DNA of 46,796 bases, taken from NCBI GenBank assembly GCA_037176905.1, contig JBBBWG010027945.1:13300-60095 (forward strand), in the 5' to 3' direction. This stretch comes from Azolla pinnata. Taxonomy: Eukaryota; Streptophyta; Polypodiopsida; Salviniales; Salviniaceae. Under the pieces are notes generated by a model that had not been told where the DNA came from, searched no databases, and saw only the letters and a program-made list of their open reading frames with translations. Positions 21,601 to 37,831 of the stretch are shown piece by piece (positions within the stretch are counted from its first letter, which is position 1; every line of letters begins with the position of its first letter). The position numbers and the translations under genes are program-made.

Positions 21601-24033
21601 CACATGCACGCATGAGAACATACATCCATGCAGAGGACAGAGGGATCACAAGTACACATCACAATAAGTTGAAGAACACCCCCGTGCATCACAATCGATC
21701 GATGCCTTTGTGCCCCTTTGCATGGCACATAGGCATTCAGATGCACATGCCATATACTCTCTGGCATAGGCATTGGCATTGGCATAGATGCATACATATA
21801 TATATATATTAGATGCCACTCGTTCGTGTTGAATCTCGACTTCCATGTATGTACGAGGAGCATCCTCCTCTCCCCCCCTCCCATGTGTTCATGATTGCCT
21901 CTCACCTGCCATGGGTATGTCATCATCCGGTTCTGGCTGGAGGAATGGGTCCATAAGAAGCTCCCTCGCAGGTTGTCGGTGTGGGGCCCTGGCTAGACAC
22001 TTCTCCACGAATCGGCGGAGCTCCTTATCTTCCACCTTAGATAATGCTGCTGGCTTTATCCCCTGTTCTTTTATTATTATGTTTATTATTATGATCATAT
22101 ACACGATTGAATCGACATTTTAACATCATCCGGACATTGTTTTCTTTTCACAACTATCAAAATGATTTACATTGGGAAATTCCTGCTTCAGGAAAAAGAA
22201 GAAGTCTTTGGGGAGCGTTGCACATACCGATGTAACCTTCTTGAATATTTGAGCTGCATTCATACACTCGCTGTATGGATACTCGAATGTGACCATCTCC
22301 AACAAGCACATGCCAAAGGAGTAGATATCTACGAGCTCATTATATTGTTCCTCATATAGTTCAGGAGCCATGAACTCCGGAGTGCCTGAGAGCCATCAAG
22401 AAGTGTATGAATGCATATAACCAAAAGGGAACTCCATTCGAGAGCATATGAATGCATATAACCAAAAGGGAACTCCATTCGAGAGCACTTGCTACATGTA
22501 TAGATGTATACGACTATGTATAAAGGTTCTGATCTAAGCTTACCAATGATACTATGGGCTGAATGTGACTGAACCAAGATTGCTGCCAAACCAAGGTCGC
22601 CTATCTTAACTTCTCCTTGGTTTCCATTAACAAAAATGTTGTCACACTTCAAATCCCGATGGATAATCGGCGGGTCATGACTATGCAGATATAGAAGGCC
22701 TCGCAAAATTTGCCGACACCAATTCTTCACCGCTTTGATGTTCACACGCTTGTGCCTTTTGCAGTACCTTCAATGTGATGATGCGAATTGATTATAATGC
22801 AGTCACCCATGCACAGGATCCTATGATAGGAAGAAAACAGCATCAAATCTATAGAGGAGAAGAAGAGAAAAAAACAAAACCAGAAATGTTCTCACTGTCT
22901 AAGCGTTCCAGAAGTGAAAAACTCGGTTATGAAGTTGATTTTCCTCGCCTTTGTATCCACCCACGAGTGGTAGAATTTGATGATGTTCTTATGCTTCAAC
23001 GTTTTCAACAAGTGGACCTCTGAATACAATCGTTCTAGATCGCCGGGTCTGTCCAGAACATCCTGCAATTTTATCTGATTCCATGCAACTTCTATGCCAT
23101 CAATCGCATCAAAACCCCGGTATCTACACAAGATGTCAAGGTTTTTTTTGGCACCCAATGTGTACATATACAGGTATGTATATGCGTATGCATCTACATA
23201 TGTGTATAAAAGTATCTGTGTTTAATTGAGAGCATGCTTGTGGCTTATTTGCTAAAACTGAAAGAAAAGAAACATACGGTGTTTAAAAAACTCTCTTGTT
23301 AAGGATACACAGTCTTGAAAGCACCCCTTCCGACCACTTCATTGTACTGGACAAAAGTTGCATTGGAAAAAAAGTTAGTAAGGAAGCTTAACAAATCCTT
23401 TGAGATTATCCATGCTCAAATCCTTGGCATCATTTTGATAGCAGATGCCACACCATGACCTTATATCTCACCGTAGAAAAGGTTTTTTAAGTAAATTGAG
23501 GTTCTGTTTGGATCTGTCATAGGAAGATGTGTGGGGAAGGTGCAGCAAAATGGTGGCTCCTGGTTGCTATGCACTTAAGCTTGAACATTGATGTGGATGT
23601 TGGATTACGATAACAATGTCCAGATGTCAAATTTATCCAGATAAAATTAATGGTTTCAAATCTTTATGAGATAAGACGACTCCCTGTTTCAAGGTAACAT
23701 GCCCTTGGTATGTGACAGGAGTTGTCAAAATTATATGTTTAGTTTTCGATGCTTGACTAGCAGTTCAGTTTAGATATGAAACCAGGGTTTTGTTCTGAGG
23801 GAAGGAAATTGAAGAACCCATTTACTTGTGGATAAGTTTTTAGAGCCTAGGTGAAATTACTCTGCTTTCTAGGCTTGATGGATGGATGTTGTTGAGCCAT
23901 GGCTGATCAGTCTATAAGTACTTACCCGGATATATCGGCCTGAGGGATCAGATTCTTCACTGATGGACTCCACATGCTCTGCATCTTTCTGTGATGCAGT
24001 GAAGCTACCGCCATGGGGAGAAGGGCTCTGCAT
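18674..24033 (-). CDS. Plant WNK (with-no-lysine) Ser/Thr protein kinase
   Basis: Nine exons on the minus strand: 24033-23926, 23346-23309, 23123-22896, 22767-22544, 22385-22228, 22062-21906, 21310-21230, 19975-19830 and 19696-18674, total 2163 nt, 720 residues. All junctions are GT-AG and in phase. The N-terminus has '[10 protein letters not shown]' just before the kinase, as in other plant WNKs. The glycine loop is GRGAFKTVY, with the catalytic lysine (Lys47) in the loop. The usual subdomain II site reads 'EVAWNQIKL', where Asn replaces Lys; this is the WNK signature. The catalytic loop is HRDLKCDN (Asp163), the metal-binding motif is DLG (Asp182), and activation-segment '[12 protein letters not shown]' follows. 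The domain ends near 295. Residues about 306-384 form the OSR1_C-like segment ('[10 protein letters not shown]', '[12 protein letters not shown]', 'VPEWKPGV'). The last exon adds a long charged tail with an EA/DA repeat. The protein is probably cytosolic. Plant WNKs act in ion and osmotic balance, flowering time and vacuolar ATPase control. The start at 24033 is the first ATG giving the conserved frame; an upstream leader exon cannot be excluded. Confidence 0.93.
18940..19035 (-). repeat. GCATCT/GCTTCT coding repeat in WNK exon 9
   Basis: The plus strand shows TCTGCA and TCTGCT hexamers. The coding strand reads GCAGAT and GCAGAA, giving alternating Ala-Asp and Ala-Glu at about residues 601-632 of the WNK tail. 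The frame stays open to the stop at 18674. Confidence 0.88.
20335..20742. mobile_element. Candidate fold-back/MITE-like element A in WNK intron 7
   Basis: The left end has GGGAAAATTACCCG... and ACATTTAACGCCTGCTAAAATGG (20338-20401). The right end reads AGTAGGCGTTAAAATGTGGC...AATTATGGG (20704-20735), an imperfect reverse complement of the left end. The interior is AT-rich with CTAATCGATTA words and no coding frame. The ends resemble those of the adjoining element B. No transposase is present, so if mobile it would be non-autonomous. Confidence 0.4.
20732..21160. mobile_element. Candidate fold-back/MITE-like element B in WNK intron 7
   Basis: The left end (20732-20772, containing AATTACCAAAAAACACC and CAGAATTATAAATTAC) is an imperfect inverted repeat of the right end (21115-21159, containing GTAATTTTATAATTCTG and GTTTGGTAAATTTTCCCC). 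About 35 of 43 positions agree by eye. The element lies between exons 7 and 8 and ends about 70 bases from the exon 7 donor. Exact ends and target-site duplication are not resolved. Confidence 0.5.
21371..21403. repeat. GAT microsatellite in WNK intron 6
   Basis: A short GATGGT/GATGAT run lies inside intron 6 (21905-21311). A GCATTGGCATAG tandem and a TATA run at 21760-21812 lie in the same intron. Confidence 0.8.
22407..22488. repeat. 41-bp tandem duplication in WNK intron 4
   Basis: Two nearly identical copies of a 41-base unit starting TGAATGCATATAACCAAAAG lie head to tail, the first at about 22408 and the second at about 22449. They sit between the exon 4 donor (22543) and the exon 5 acceptor (22386) and leave both intact. 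Confidence 0.9.
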
Positions 24034-26300
24034 TCTGCCTTCAGAAAGGCACCTCCTGGAAATCCTTTGAAACTCCGACTAGTGATGATGATGATGATAA
24101 TGATGATGATTTTGATGGCGAGGGAGACGATGAAGAACATGTGGCTATATGTATGTATGTTTGTTTGTACCTGTCCCAAATGACTGGGTGCCAACTCTGA
24201 ATTCTGATTGTTGTGATCACCACATTTATCAGCTCCAGAAAACGACCAGTTATCAGCTCTGACTTTGATAAGCTGCAATCACCCAAAATGGACACCTATC
24301 AGCTCCAACAACGGCCAGTTATCAGCCCCCAAATTCGATCCCGAAAGTGCACAAATCAGCCCTGAACTTGATCAGTAATCACAGAAATGGCGGCTATCAC
24401 TTCAAAGCCTCCAAGGTTGAAGAATTTATATCATCCAGCTGACCAACATATGACGTCCAACAAAATTTTGGTGGATCCGCAGCCTCCTACAATAACCACT
24501 TCAGAGGTCTTTTGGGGGTTTCGGCTTATACCAAGCAAGCGGAAGGAAACAGAAGAGGGCAGTGGAGTGTGATGTATATGCACAAGTTAGAGATGTCATG
24601 GGGTTAGCTCAGAGGAAGGGCAAGTGGAACTGGAACACAGAGAAGAGATAGAGAGGAGAGAGAGATGGGTTGGCAGTGGAAAAAGCAAACTTTATGTAGA
24701 TGGGTCTGCAGGAGAAAAACACAGAGAGAGAGAGAGAGAGAGAGAGTAGAGAGAGAGAGTAGAGCGAGAGAGAGGGAGGGAACAGAGTAGGGAAAGAGGA
24801 AAGAGTGCAGAGAGAAGAGAGAGAAGAGTGCTGTCACAGAATCCTGCATTTGCTGCTGCAAGGTGGATGAGAGGAAGAGAATGCCATCACAGAATCCTTC
24901 ATTGTTTTTGTTTTTTTTTGCTTTGGTGACTTAAGTTGAGAAGGAGTCTGCAAAAGGAGGTAGATGGAGGTGGTGGTGGGAAATATACTGCTTGGAACCA
25001 AGTGTAAGTGATCATTCTTCTGGCAAAGGAAAAAGAGGGAGTATAATTTTCTTCCTCATCCATCATTCTACACCTCACTGGTTCTCTTGCATTTGAAGTC
25101 AGTGGAAGGTCGATGGATCGATGGATCGATCGACACATGCTTGTGGTGGCATCCTCGAGACAGACACGGAACGTGATGAATCTATGGGAGTGGGGCCCTA
25201 AACCCCTCCTCCCCTCCCAATAAGCAGAAGATGGATCTTGGGTTCTCTCTCGAGCGAAGAAAGATAACATCAATGCCTTTTAGGAGGTGAGAATGGTCTA
25301 TGCAAGAGAGAGCAAGAGACAATGGAAAGAGAGCATGTGCTACAACAACAACGATGCACAATGCCATGTGATCAGCTCTCGATTCATACAACCCATACAT
25401 TACTCTTATGCAGCTCATCCAAGAGAGGCTTCTTTCATAGTGGGGCTGTTTTAATTGTTGTGATTAGGTTGTGACCTACCCCCTTCAGAGAACCTAATTT
25501 TCCCTGTGGAATTTCTTTTTTGTAGGAGTGGAGGAGAAGGAGAAAAAGATTGCTGGAGCTCTTCAAATGCAGTGCCATAACCGCCCCGGTCTCTACGGTC
25601 TCGGTCGCTCTCTCGCTCTTTCGCTCTTGGTCATTCACTGGTTGCTAGCAATGTTTTCTTTTGTTGGACTCTTTTTTGTAGGTGAGGAAGAAAAAAGCAC
25701 CATATTTGTGGGCTTCCAGGCATGTCTTTCTCTGAGTGTTTTGTGTCTGCATGCAAAAGAAAAGAAGCTCAGTGTGTTTTGTTTTGCCCCATTTCTCCCA
25801 TATGATGATCCGATTGGTGTAGGCAGCTTCGAATTCATGTTTAATGGAAGGTGCCCCCCCCTCCCCACTTTGTAACTTCTTATTATGACTCCACTTTTGT
25901 TCCTTTTTTCCAACATGTGCGTTACAGAAGTACCTATGCTTTTGTTACGGAACGTATTTGTCGCTTTGGTCAGGATCGGAACCCCCTCATGATGTTGGTA
26001 TGCATGCAGATCGGAGAACATGGTTGGTCATTCGAGGTGGTTGAGGAGAAATGTTTGCAGTCGTGTTGTCGCATTCCACGCGTGCGCTCCACACCATCTG
26101 TCGAAGATCACAATGTGGGCATATATGTATGTATGTATGTATGCATGTATGCATATAAGCTTTGATGATGTGGAGCAAAATTGAGAGGGTCATGGCTTTG
26201 CTTGAGTTCTTAAGGATTCTGTCGCAGGCTCGATGCACCCGTCGGTGCAGGCTTCACTTTGATGCAAGGCTGATGAAGCCTGATTTTATGCTATTGAGCT
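24034..26300. other. WNK upstream region: GAT and GA repeats, no gene recognised
   Basis: Repeats: GATGAT at 24083-24115, a long GA array at 24719-24790 (CT on the WNK coding strand), and GA-rich sequence to 24830. The GA array may lie in the WNK promoter or leader, about 690 bases upstream of its ATG. GGATCGAT repeats lie at 25113-25130 and TATG at 26121-26155. Open frames up to 128 codons show no domain. Confidence 0.5.
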
Positions 26301-26312
26301 GATTGTGAAAGA

Positions 26313-26440
26313 CCTAGATTTGCTGGGCAGATTTCCCATACCAAAAAGAAGAAGAAGAAGAAGAAGAAGAATCTGGTCTAGATTTGCTGGGCAGATTTCC
26401 CATACCAAAAAGAAGAAGAAGAAGAAGAAGAAGAAAGGAT
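26313..26440. repeat. 66-bp tandem duplication ending in GAA repeats
   Basis: The unit starts CTAGATTTGCTGGGCAGATT, continues through TTTCCCATACCAAAAA and ends in about seven GAA triplets. Copy 1 starts at 26313 and copy 2 at 26379. They are essentially identical, so the duplication is recent. Confidence 0.9.
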
Positions 26441-26759
26441 TTTAGCTGAAGAGTCTCCTGGGGCCAACACTACCTCAATCCTGATCATATAAAAATGTGT
26501 AGAAAATCTCAACCATAATTCTTTTCCTGTCTTCCACTTGGACTATTTTTTTTGTTGTTGTTTTTGTTTGTGCTTGCTGCTTAACATCAAAAAAGGAAGA
26601 AAGACCCACCCACCAGGGAGACACCATTTAGTCCAAGTTGGAAATTTCAGTCAGCAGGTGGAATCCAAGTCCATGCAAAGGTGTCAGACATTGGAATTCA
26701 ACAGCTCTCTCGTCTCGTACTGTTTTCGATTTGTTTTATACATATTTTTTGCTGATTTT

Positions 26760-26860
26760 GCTTGTTGGTATGCAGGAGTTTCCACCCCTCTACCATCGAA
26801 GATAGGATTCGAACCTTGCACCTCTTAATCTAGGAGGTCTTGTGCTAAAGACCGAAGAAT
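26760..26860 (-). other. tRNA-like fragment with pol III B-box
   Basis: On the minus strand, 26815-26805 reads GGTTCGAATCC, an exact match to the pol III B-box and tRNA T-arm. About 20 bases upstream, TTAGCACAAGACC (26848-26836) is only a weak A-box match. No full cloverleaf can be drawn, so this may be a decayed tRNA-derived SINE or a tRNA fragment. Confidence 0.3.
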
Positions 26861-28698
26861 GTACAAGACACAGAGTTGTGAACAACCAAACTTGGCGAAT
26901 CGAGGTGCCTCTGCTATGAAGAACTAAGGGGCAAAAGGTGTCTGTAACCGACCTTCGACATTCGGATGGCAACTCCTCCAAAGTCTTTCCGGCTTGCGAT
27001 GCAGGACGGTTTCTCTTATTATTAATGAAACCGATCAGATTCCCAGGCATCACAGGCTTGTCAGCTCATCACGTTGCGTTACGTATGCGCGTCTGTGGGT
27101 TCTTTGATCCGATTCTGTTCGGCGCCGAGATCGAAGAACCACTCGACGCCAGACAAGCAGCTCGATCTCCAGACTCTGTGTACGGTGCGTATGGTCACTA
27201 CTAATCTTTGACAATCTTTCTTTCTCTTTTGGAACCAGGATGCGGAGAATGTCATCTCAAAAGGTTGACCTTTTGTCGCCTTTCTTTCTCCATAGCTGAT
27301 GCATCCGACACCTCCCGATAAGTCAGGTGCGAGCAGTGCCAGCTGATCTATAGAGGCATTTGTATCCTTCTTTTCGGTTCATCGAAACGAACGCGATAGA
27401 TACAGATTTAGAGTGGGACGGTGCAGACCGATGGCGGTAACCGCCACTTGAGTCGGCCCTGATTCGGTGAAAGATCAAGCACCTAACTGCAGATGAAGCT
27501 GGAATTGACAACAGTCGGGAGGATCCCACCGCTTCGACGAAAATTCGTTCAATCAAGAGGAATCTGGCAATGTATACCCCTTCTAACTAACATTATGATG
27601 GTTGGTAACCATATCCTGAGAATGAGAGTTCTATGCAATTGAAGCATCTCTGTAGTACGTATGCAGGTTCATCAATCTCAGTGGGCATGCGAATTTCCGA
27701 CATATCATACCAAAGGAAAGCAATGTTCTTACTTGGAACAGTGACTTTCTAGTCTTTTGAGTAGAGGATCTGGGTCTATGATACAATTTGATCTCTTTGG
27801 GAAGGGTGAGGGGGGGCCACAGCTCAACCTCAAAGGAGACAAACAACAAACAAATGAACAAATTGAGAAACATGATCTCTGGTATTGACATGCCGTGTTA
27901 AAAGTCCAATAGGACCTTTTTTTTTTAATTTGTGGCCTCGTGATCTAATATATTTCCCATTTCTGACGAATGTGGATTCAATCTGGCATCGCTATACTGG
28001 AATAATTTGACACTGCAAAGACTTCCTTTTGTCTGTCCGTCTGTCTCTCTCTCGCCTTGACAAAAGCCGGAAGAAACCGAAGTCGTATTGTCTTATCCTT
28101 TGCGGAATCTGTATGCATCCAGCAAAATGGACAATCGCAAGAGGCGTGCGTAAATGAACATATATGGATGTGTTTTAGCTTCGTTAAGTTGAGAGAACAT
28201 GAATGTTATTTACCCATAAACAGCACGTGAAAATGGGCTAAGCTTCTTCGTAAGAGATCATCGCGGAGCTCATCAAACGCTTCGATGTTTAGTAGCAACA
28301 GGCTTCATCACGACTTTATCGAATGCAGATCAACCCCCAAGGCGATATGTGGCTTATCAAGTAATCGAGCAAGTGCAAATTGAAGCATGCTCAAGTAATC
28401 GAAAGGTTTCGAATTTCTCAGCAGCTTGCACCCTCCGATCGATCCCTTTCGGTAGCAGCAACCTCTGTTCCCGAGGTTCAGTGTTCAGGGTTTAATGCGA
28501 TTGTCCAATTTCCGTTCGTCGGGTTCGATTCAATCATCAGAATTTGCTCTTTGAGGCTCCCCAGAAAAATGTATTTTGATGCAAAGACAAATGTGTTGTT
28601 TTTGCACATTTTGAAGTTGTGACAAATTCTTGGAAGGGAAGAAGAAGAAGAAGAAGAAAGAAGAAGAAGAAGAAGAAGAAGAAGAAGAGGAACAGGGC
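26861..28698. other. PPR upstream region, no gene recognised
   Basis: No repeat array until the GAA run at 28638-28690. A short TCTGTCCGTCTGTCTC stretch lies near 28030. Open frames (up to 92 codons) lack motifs. The PPR promoter should lie in the right part, but I see no convincing TATA box. Confidence 0.5.
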
Positions 28699-28742
28699 AT
28701 GGTTTCTGCTTCTTCTTCTTCTTCTTCTTCTTCTTCTTCTAC
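28638..28742 (+). repeat. GAA array and TTC array forming an inverted repeat around the PPR start codon
   Basis: A GAA array at 28638-28688 is followed by about 20 bases containing the ATG at 28699, then TTC/TCT triplets at 28709-28740. The two arrays are reverse complements over about 30 bases. In RNA they could pair into a long stem with the start codon in the loop. The second array encodes the poly-Ser start of the PPR protein. Confidence 0.9.
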
Positions 28743-31002
28743 CTCTGCCTTCATTGATTTGCTCAAATCATGCGCTAAGTGTAAGGATCTGCGCCGAGGA
28801 TTACAAGTGCATTCCACGATCGCCCAAATTGGCCTACTCCAGCGGAAGAGCCCTCACCTTGCCAGCAGCTTGCTCAACATGTATGCCAAATGCGGCGACC
28901 TCGCTGCCGCCGCACATACTCTGCACAGCCAGCTCCCTTCCCGCAGCATTGTCTCTTGGAATGCCCTCATCGGTGGATATGTCCGAGCGGATCGTGCCCA
29001 TGACGCCATGGATTGCTACCGAATGATGCTGACCCAAGACTCGCTATCCCCCGATGCTACCACGTTCGCTGAGGTATTGAAGGCTTGCGGGGCGACCGGG
29101 TGTGCCGACGAAGGTATGAGAATACACGAAGAAGCTGCTGCTAGAGGATTGCTGAGTAGCGATGTTGTGCTCGGTACGGCTTTGATCAACATGTATGCAA
29201 GGTGCGGTATGATTGCTAAAGCGCAGGAGGTCCATGATCAGCTCTCTATCCATGATATTGTCTCGTGGAATGCATTGATCGGAGGATATACCCAACATGG
29301 GAATGGTCATGAAGCATTGGATTGCTTCGAGAAGCTGCAAAAGGAGGGCCTTTACCCAAATTCTGTTACTTTTTCTTGTGCCTTGAAGGCTTGTGGAATC
29401 ATAGGGGATGCTCATAAGGGGAAACAAATCCACGATGAGATTATTAATCGAAGCTTGTTATCGAAGGATGTGGTGCTCGGAACTGCGCTACTAGACATGT
29501 ATGTCAAATGTGGTATGCTCCTGAGAGCACAGGAAATACACGATGAGCTATACTTTCGAGACCCGGGCTTTTGGAATGCTCTCATTTCCGGATTTGTTCA
29601 ACATGGTGATGGTCTTGAGTCCTTGAATTTCTTTGAAAGGATGCTAAAAGAAGGGATACCTCCCAATACAATCACCTTCATTTGTGTCTTAAAAGCATGT
29701 GGCAGCATTGGAGACATTGCAAAAGGTAAAGAAATTCATGATGAAATCATCAACAGAGGCTTCTCAGATAAGAATGTTATGCTCGGTAGTGCTTTGGTGG
29801 ATATGTATGCCAAATGTGGTGCTGTAGAGAAAGCACAATCAGTGCATGATGGGCTACAAGTTCATAATGCAGTATCCTGGTCTACCTTAATATCAGGGTA
29901 CGTGGAAAAGGACCGAAACCACGAAGCTTTAAAGTGTTTTGAATCGATGCGAGATGACGGTATCACTCCGAGTGTGGTCACATTCATTTGTATTCTGAAA
30001 GCATGTGCTAGTATACGGGATATACATAAAGGGTATCAAATTCATCATGAGATTGTGAGCAGGGGACAAAATTTGGAAAGCGATGTTGTACTTGGCACTG
30101 CATTAGTGGATATGTATGCAAAATGCGGTGTGCTCACCAAGGCTCGTCAACTGCTAGATGGGCTTCCTACGAGAAACATAACTTCCTGGAATGCATTGAT
30201 TGTTGGGTATACCCAGCAGGGGCAAGCTCATGAAGCTGTGAATTGCTTTGAAAAGTTGCAAGATGAGGGTCTGTCTCCAGATTCCATCACCTTTACTAGC
30301 ATCTTGAAGGCCGCTGGTAGCATCGGAGGCATAGAGATTGGTAAACAGATCCACAATAAAGTAGTGAATGGAAACTTGCTTCACAATGATGATGTTCTAG
30401 GTGTGGCGTTGGTTGATATGTATGCTCAATGTGGTTCCCTGGCAAAAGCGCAGGAAGTGCTTGAAGAGCTTCCCAACCGAAATGCAGACTCCTGGTCAGC
30501 TTTAATCACCGGATATGCTCAACAAGGACAAGTTCATGAAGCATTGAAGTGTGTTGAGTGTATGCGAATTGAGGGGCTTCTGCCGAATGTTATCACTTTT
30601 CTTTGTGTAATGAATGCATGTTGTCATTCAGGTCTGTTGGATGAGGCACAAGCATGTTTTCACAGCATGAACAACGAATACGGCCTCATTCCCACAATGG
30701 AGCATCACGCTTGCATAATAGTGATGCTTGGTTATGTGGGTCATTTTGAGAAGGCCATGTCGATGATTAAGACGATGCCCTCCTCAGAGCATCCCACGTT
30801 GTGGCTTGCCTTGTTGGGCACTTGCCGGAAATGGAATAATGTGAAGGTTGGGAGGCTAGCTTTTGATAGGGTTATCGAGCTTGATAGCAGTTGTGCAGGA
30901 GCTTACTCTCTTATGGGCAGTATTTATGCTGCAGCTGATATGACACAAGATGAACAAGAAGTTGAAGCCATGAGGAAGAAGAATGTTCACTCAAAGAAAT
31001 AG
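28699..31002 (+). CDS. PLS-class pentatricopeptide repeat protein with E domain
   Basis: A single intronless frame of 767 residues from the ATG at 28699. The frame is open further upstream but has no ATG there. After a poly-Ser stretch, repeats start near residue 17 ('FIDLLKSCAKCKDL'). Six repeat triplets follow, each with a 'SWNALI'-type P motif, a 'LKACG' L motif and an S motif of the form 'LVDMYAKCG'. The C-terminus has an E domain at about 700-767 ('WLALLGTCRKWNNVKVGRLA'), then ends at 'NVHSKK' without a DYW deaminase domain. PLS-E proteins bind organelle RNA, one base per repeat, and usually take part in C-to-U editing with a DYW partner in plastids or mitochondria. The Ser-rich N-terminus could be a targeting peptide, but it is low complexity and not a clear signal. 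Intronless structure is usual in this family. The target RNA cannot be read with confidence by eye. Confidence 0.93.
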   Translation: MVSASSSSSSSSSSTSAFIDLLKSCAKCKDLRRGLQVHSTIAQIGLLQRKSPHLASSLLNMYAKCGDLAAAAHTLHSQLPSRSIVSWNALIGGYVRADRAHDAMDCYRMMLTQDSLSPDATTFAEVLKACGATGCADEGMRIHEEAAARGLLSSDVVLGTALINMYARCGMIAKAQEVHDQLSIHDIVSWNALIGGYTQHGNGHEALDCFEKLQKEGLYPNSVTFSCALKACGIIGDAHKGKQIHDEIINRSLLSKDVVLGTALLDMYVKCGMLLRAQEIHDELYFRDPGFWNALISGFVQHGDGLESLNFFERMLKEGIPPNTITFICVLKACGSIGDIAKGKEIHDEIINRGFSDKNVMLGSALVDMYAKCGAVEKAQSVHDGLQVHNAVSWSTLISGYVEKDRNHEALKCFESMRDDGITPSVVTFICILKACASIRDIHKGYQIHHEIVSRGQNLESDVVLGTALVDMYAKCGVLTKARQLLDGLPTRNITSWNALIVGYTQQGQAHEAVNCFEKLQDEGLSPDSITFTSILKAAGSIGGIEIGKQIHNKVVNGNLLHNDDVLGVALVDMYAQCGSLAKAQEVLEELPNRNADSWSALITGYAQQGQVHEALKCVECMRIEGLLPNVITFLCVMNACCHSGLLDEAQACFHSMNNEYGLIPTMEHHACIIVMLGYVGHFEKAMSMIKTMPSSEHPTLWLALLGTCRKWNNVKVGRLAFDRVIELDSSCAGAYSLMGSIYAAADMTQDEQEVEAMRKKNVHSKK

Positions 31003-31793
31003 AATGAATTCATGGATCAATTCCAGTGAAATTTGTAACATGGTCTGCCCTGAGGACATGTGAGTTGTATTTTAATGAGGGTGAAGAAAGATGTATTAAC
31101 ACAATGTAAAAGCATGCAAAGAAAGGATTCCTAATCATATAAGGAGAGTATATAGATCAGGAAGCAGTGGAAAATGATGCAATTATTTTCCATTATTGCA
31201 ATGCCTAACAAAGTTCTGAGAGTCCATCATGAATGTTCTTCAGACCTGGGTAATGACAATCTGAAGCTTTCCATGTACATACCCAATAATCGAATGTACA
31301 TTTTTCCATGAATCCCTCAATGGAAGGAGAAATGAAGTTCGTAATCACAATAGTTCAGATCAATAGTTGCAGATATTATTCCAAGGGAAATACTCGAAAA
31401 TTCTCTCAAAAAGCTTTGCTTATAAATGAACGGTCGACACAAGTAATGTCACTCAAGACTTTAGGAATATCATTACACTTCCAAGATGAAAAAATAGTTC
31501 AAAAGCATACAGGAATTTTCCAAGGCAATAGCCACCCGTGATAAAGTAAAAAGGGAAACGAAGGGATCTCTCTAATGACAAATTTGTTCCTCTACACAAA
31601 TCTCCCGGATATACTACCAAGAAAAAAGCTGACCGAATACAGCACATCCAACAAGATTGGGCCAGAAGGCTTGGATCCACGGCTTGTAACATTTTTCGTT
31701 TCATTTGGATGTACAGTCTCTTTTCTTTCTTTTCTTCCTTTCTGCGAATTCAATCTAATTTAACAAGTCGGATATGTGAGTGCTGTTCTTGTT
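31003..31793. other. Tail-to-tail spacer between PPR and SEC23 genes
   Basis: About 790 bases separate the PPR stop (ending 31002) from the SEC23 stop (31794). It should hold the 3' untranslated regions of both genes. AT-rich; no separate gene or repeat array is seen. Confidence 0.6.

Positions 31794-37831
<6,038 letters not shown>

Noticed and set aside
28630..28698. Upstream extension of the PPR frame with poly-Lys and poly-Glu
   Set aside because: The first codon at 28630 is TTG, not ATG. The extension is the GAA repeat. The first ATG in frame is at 28699.
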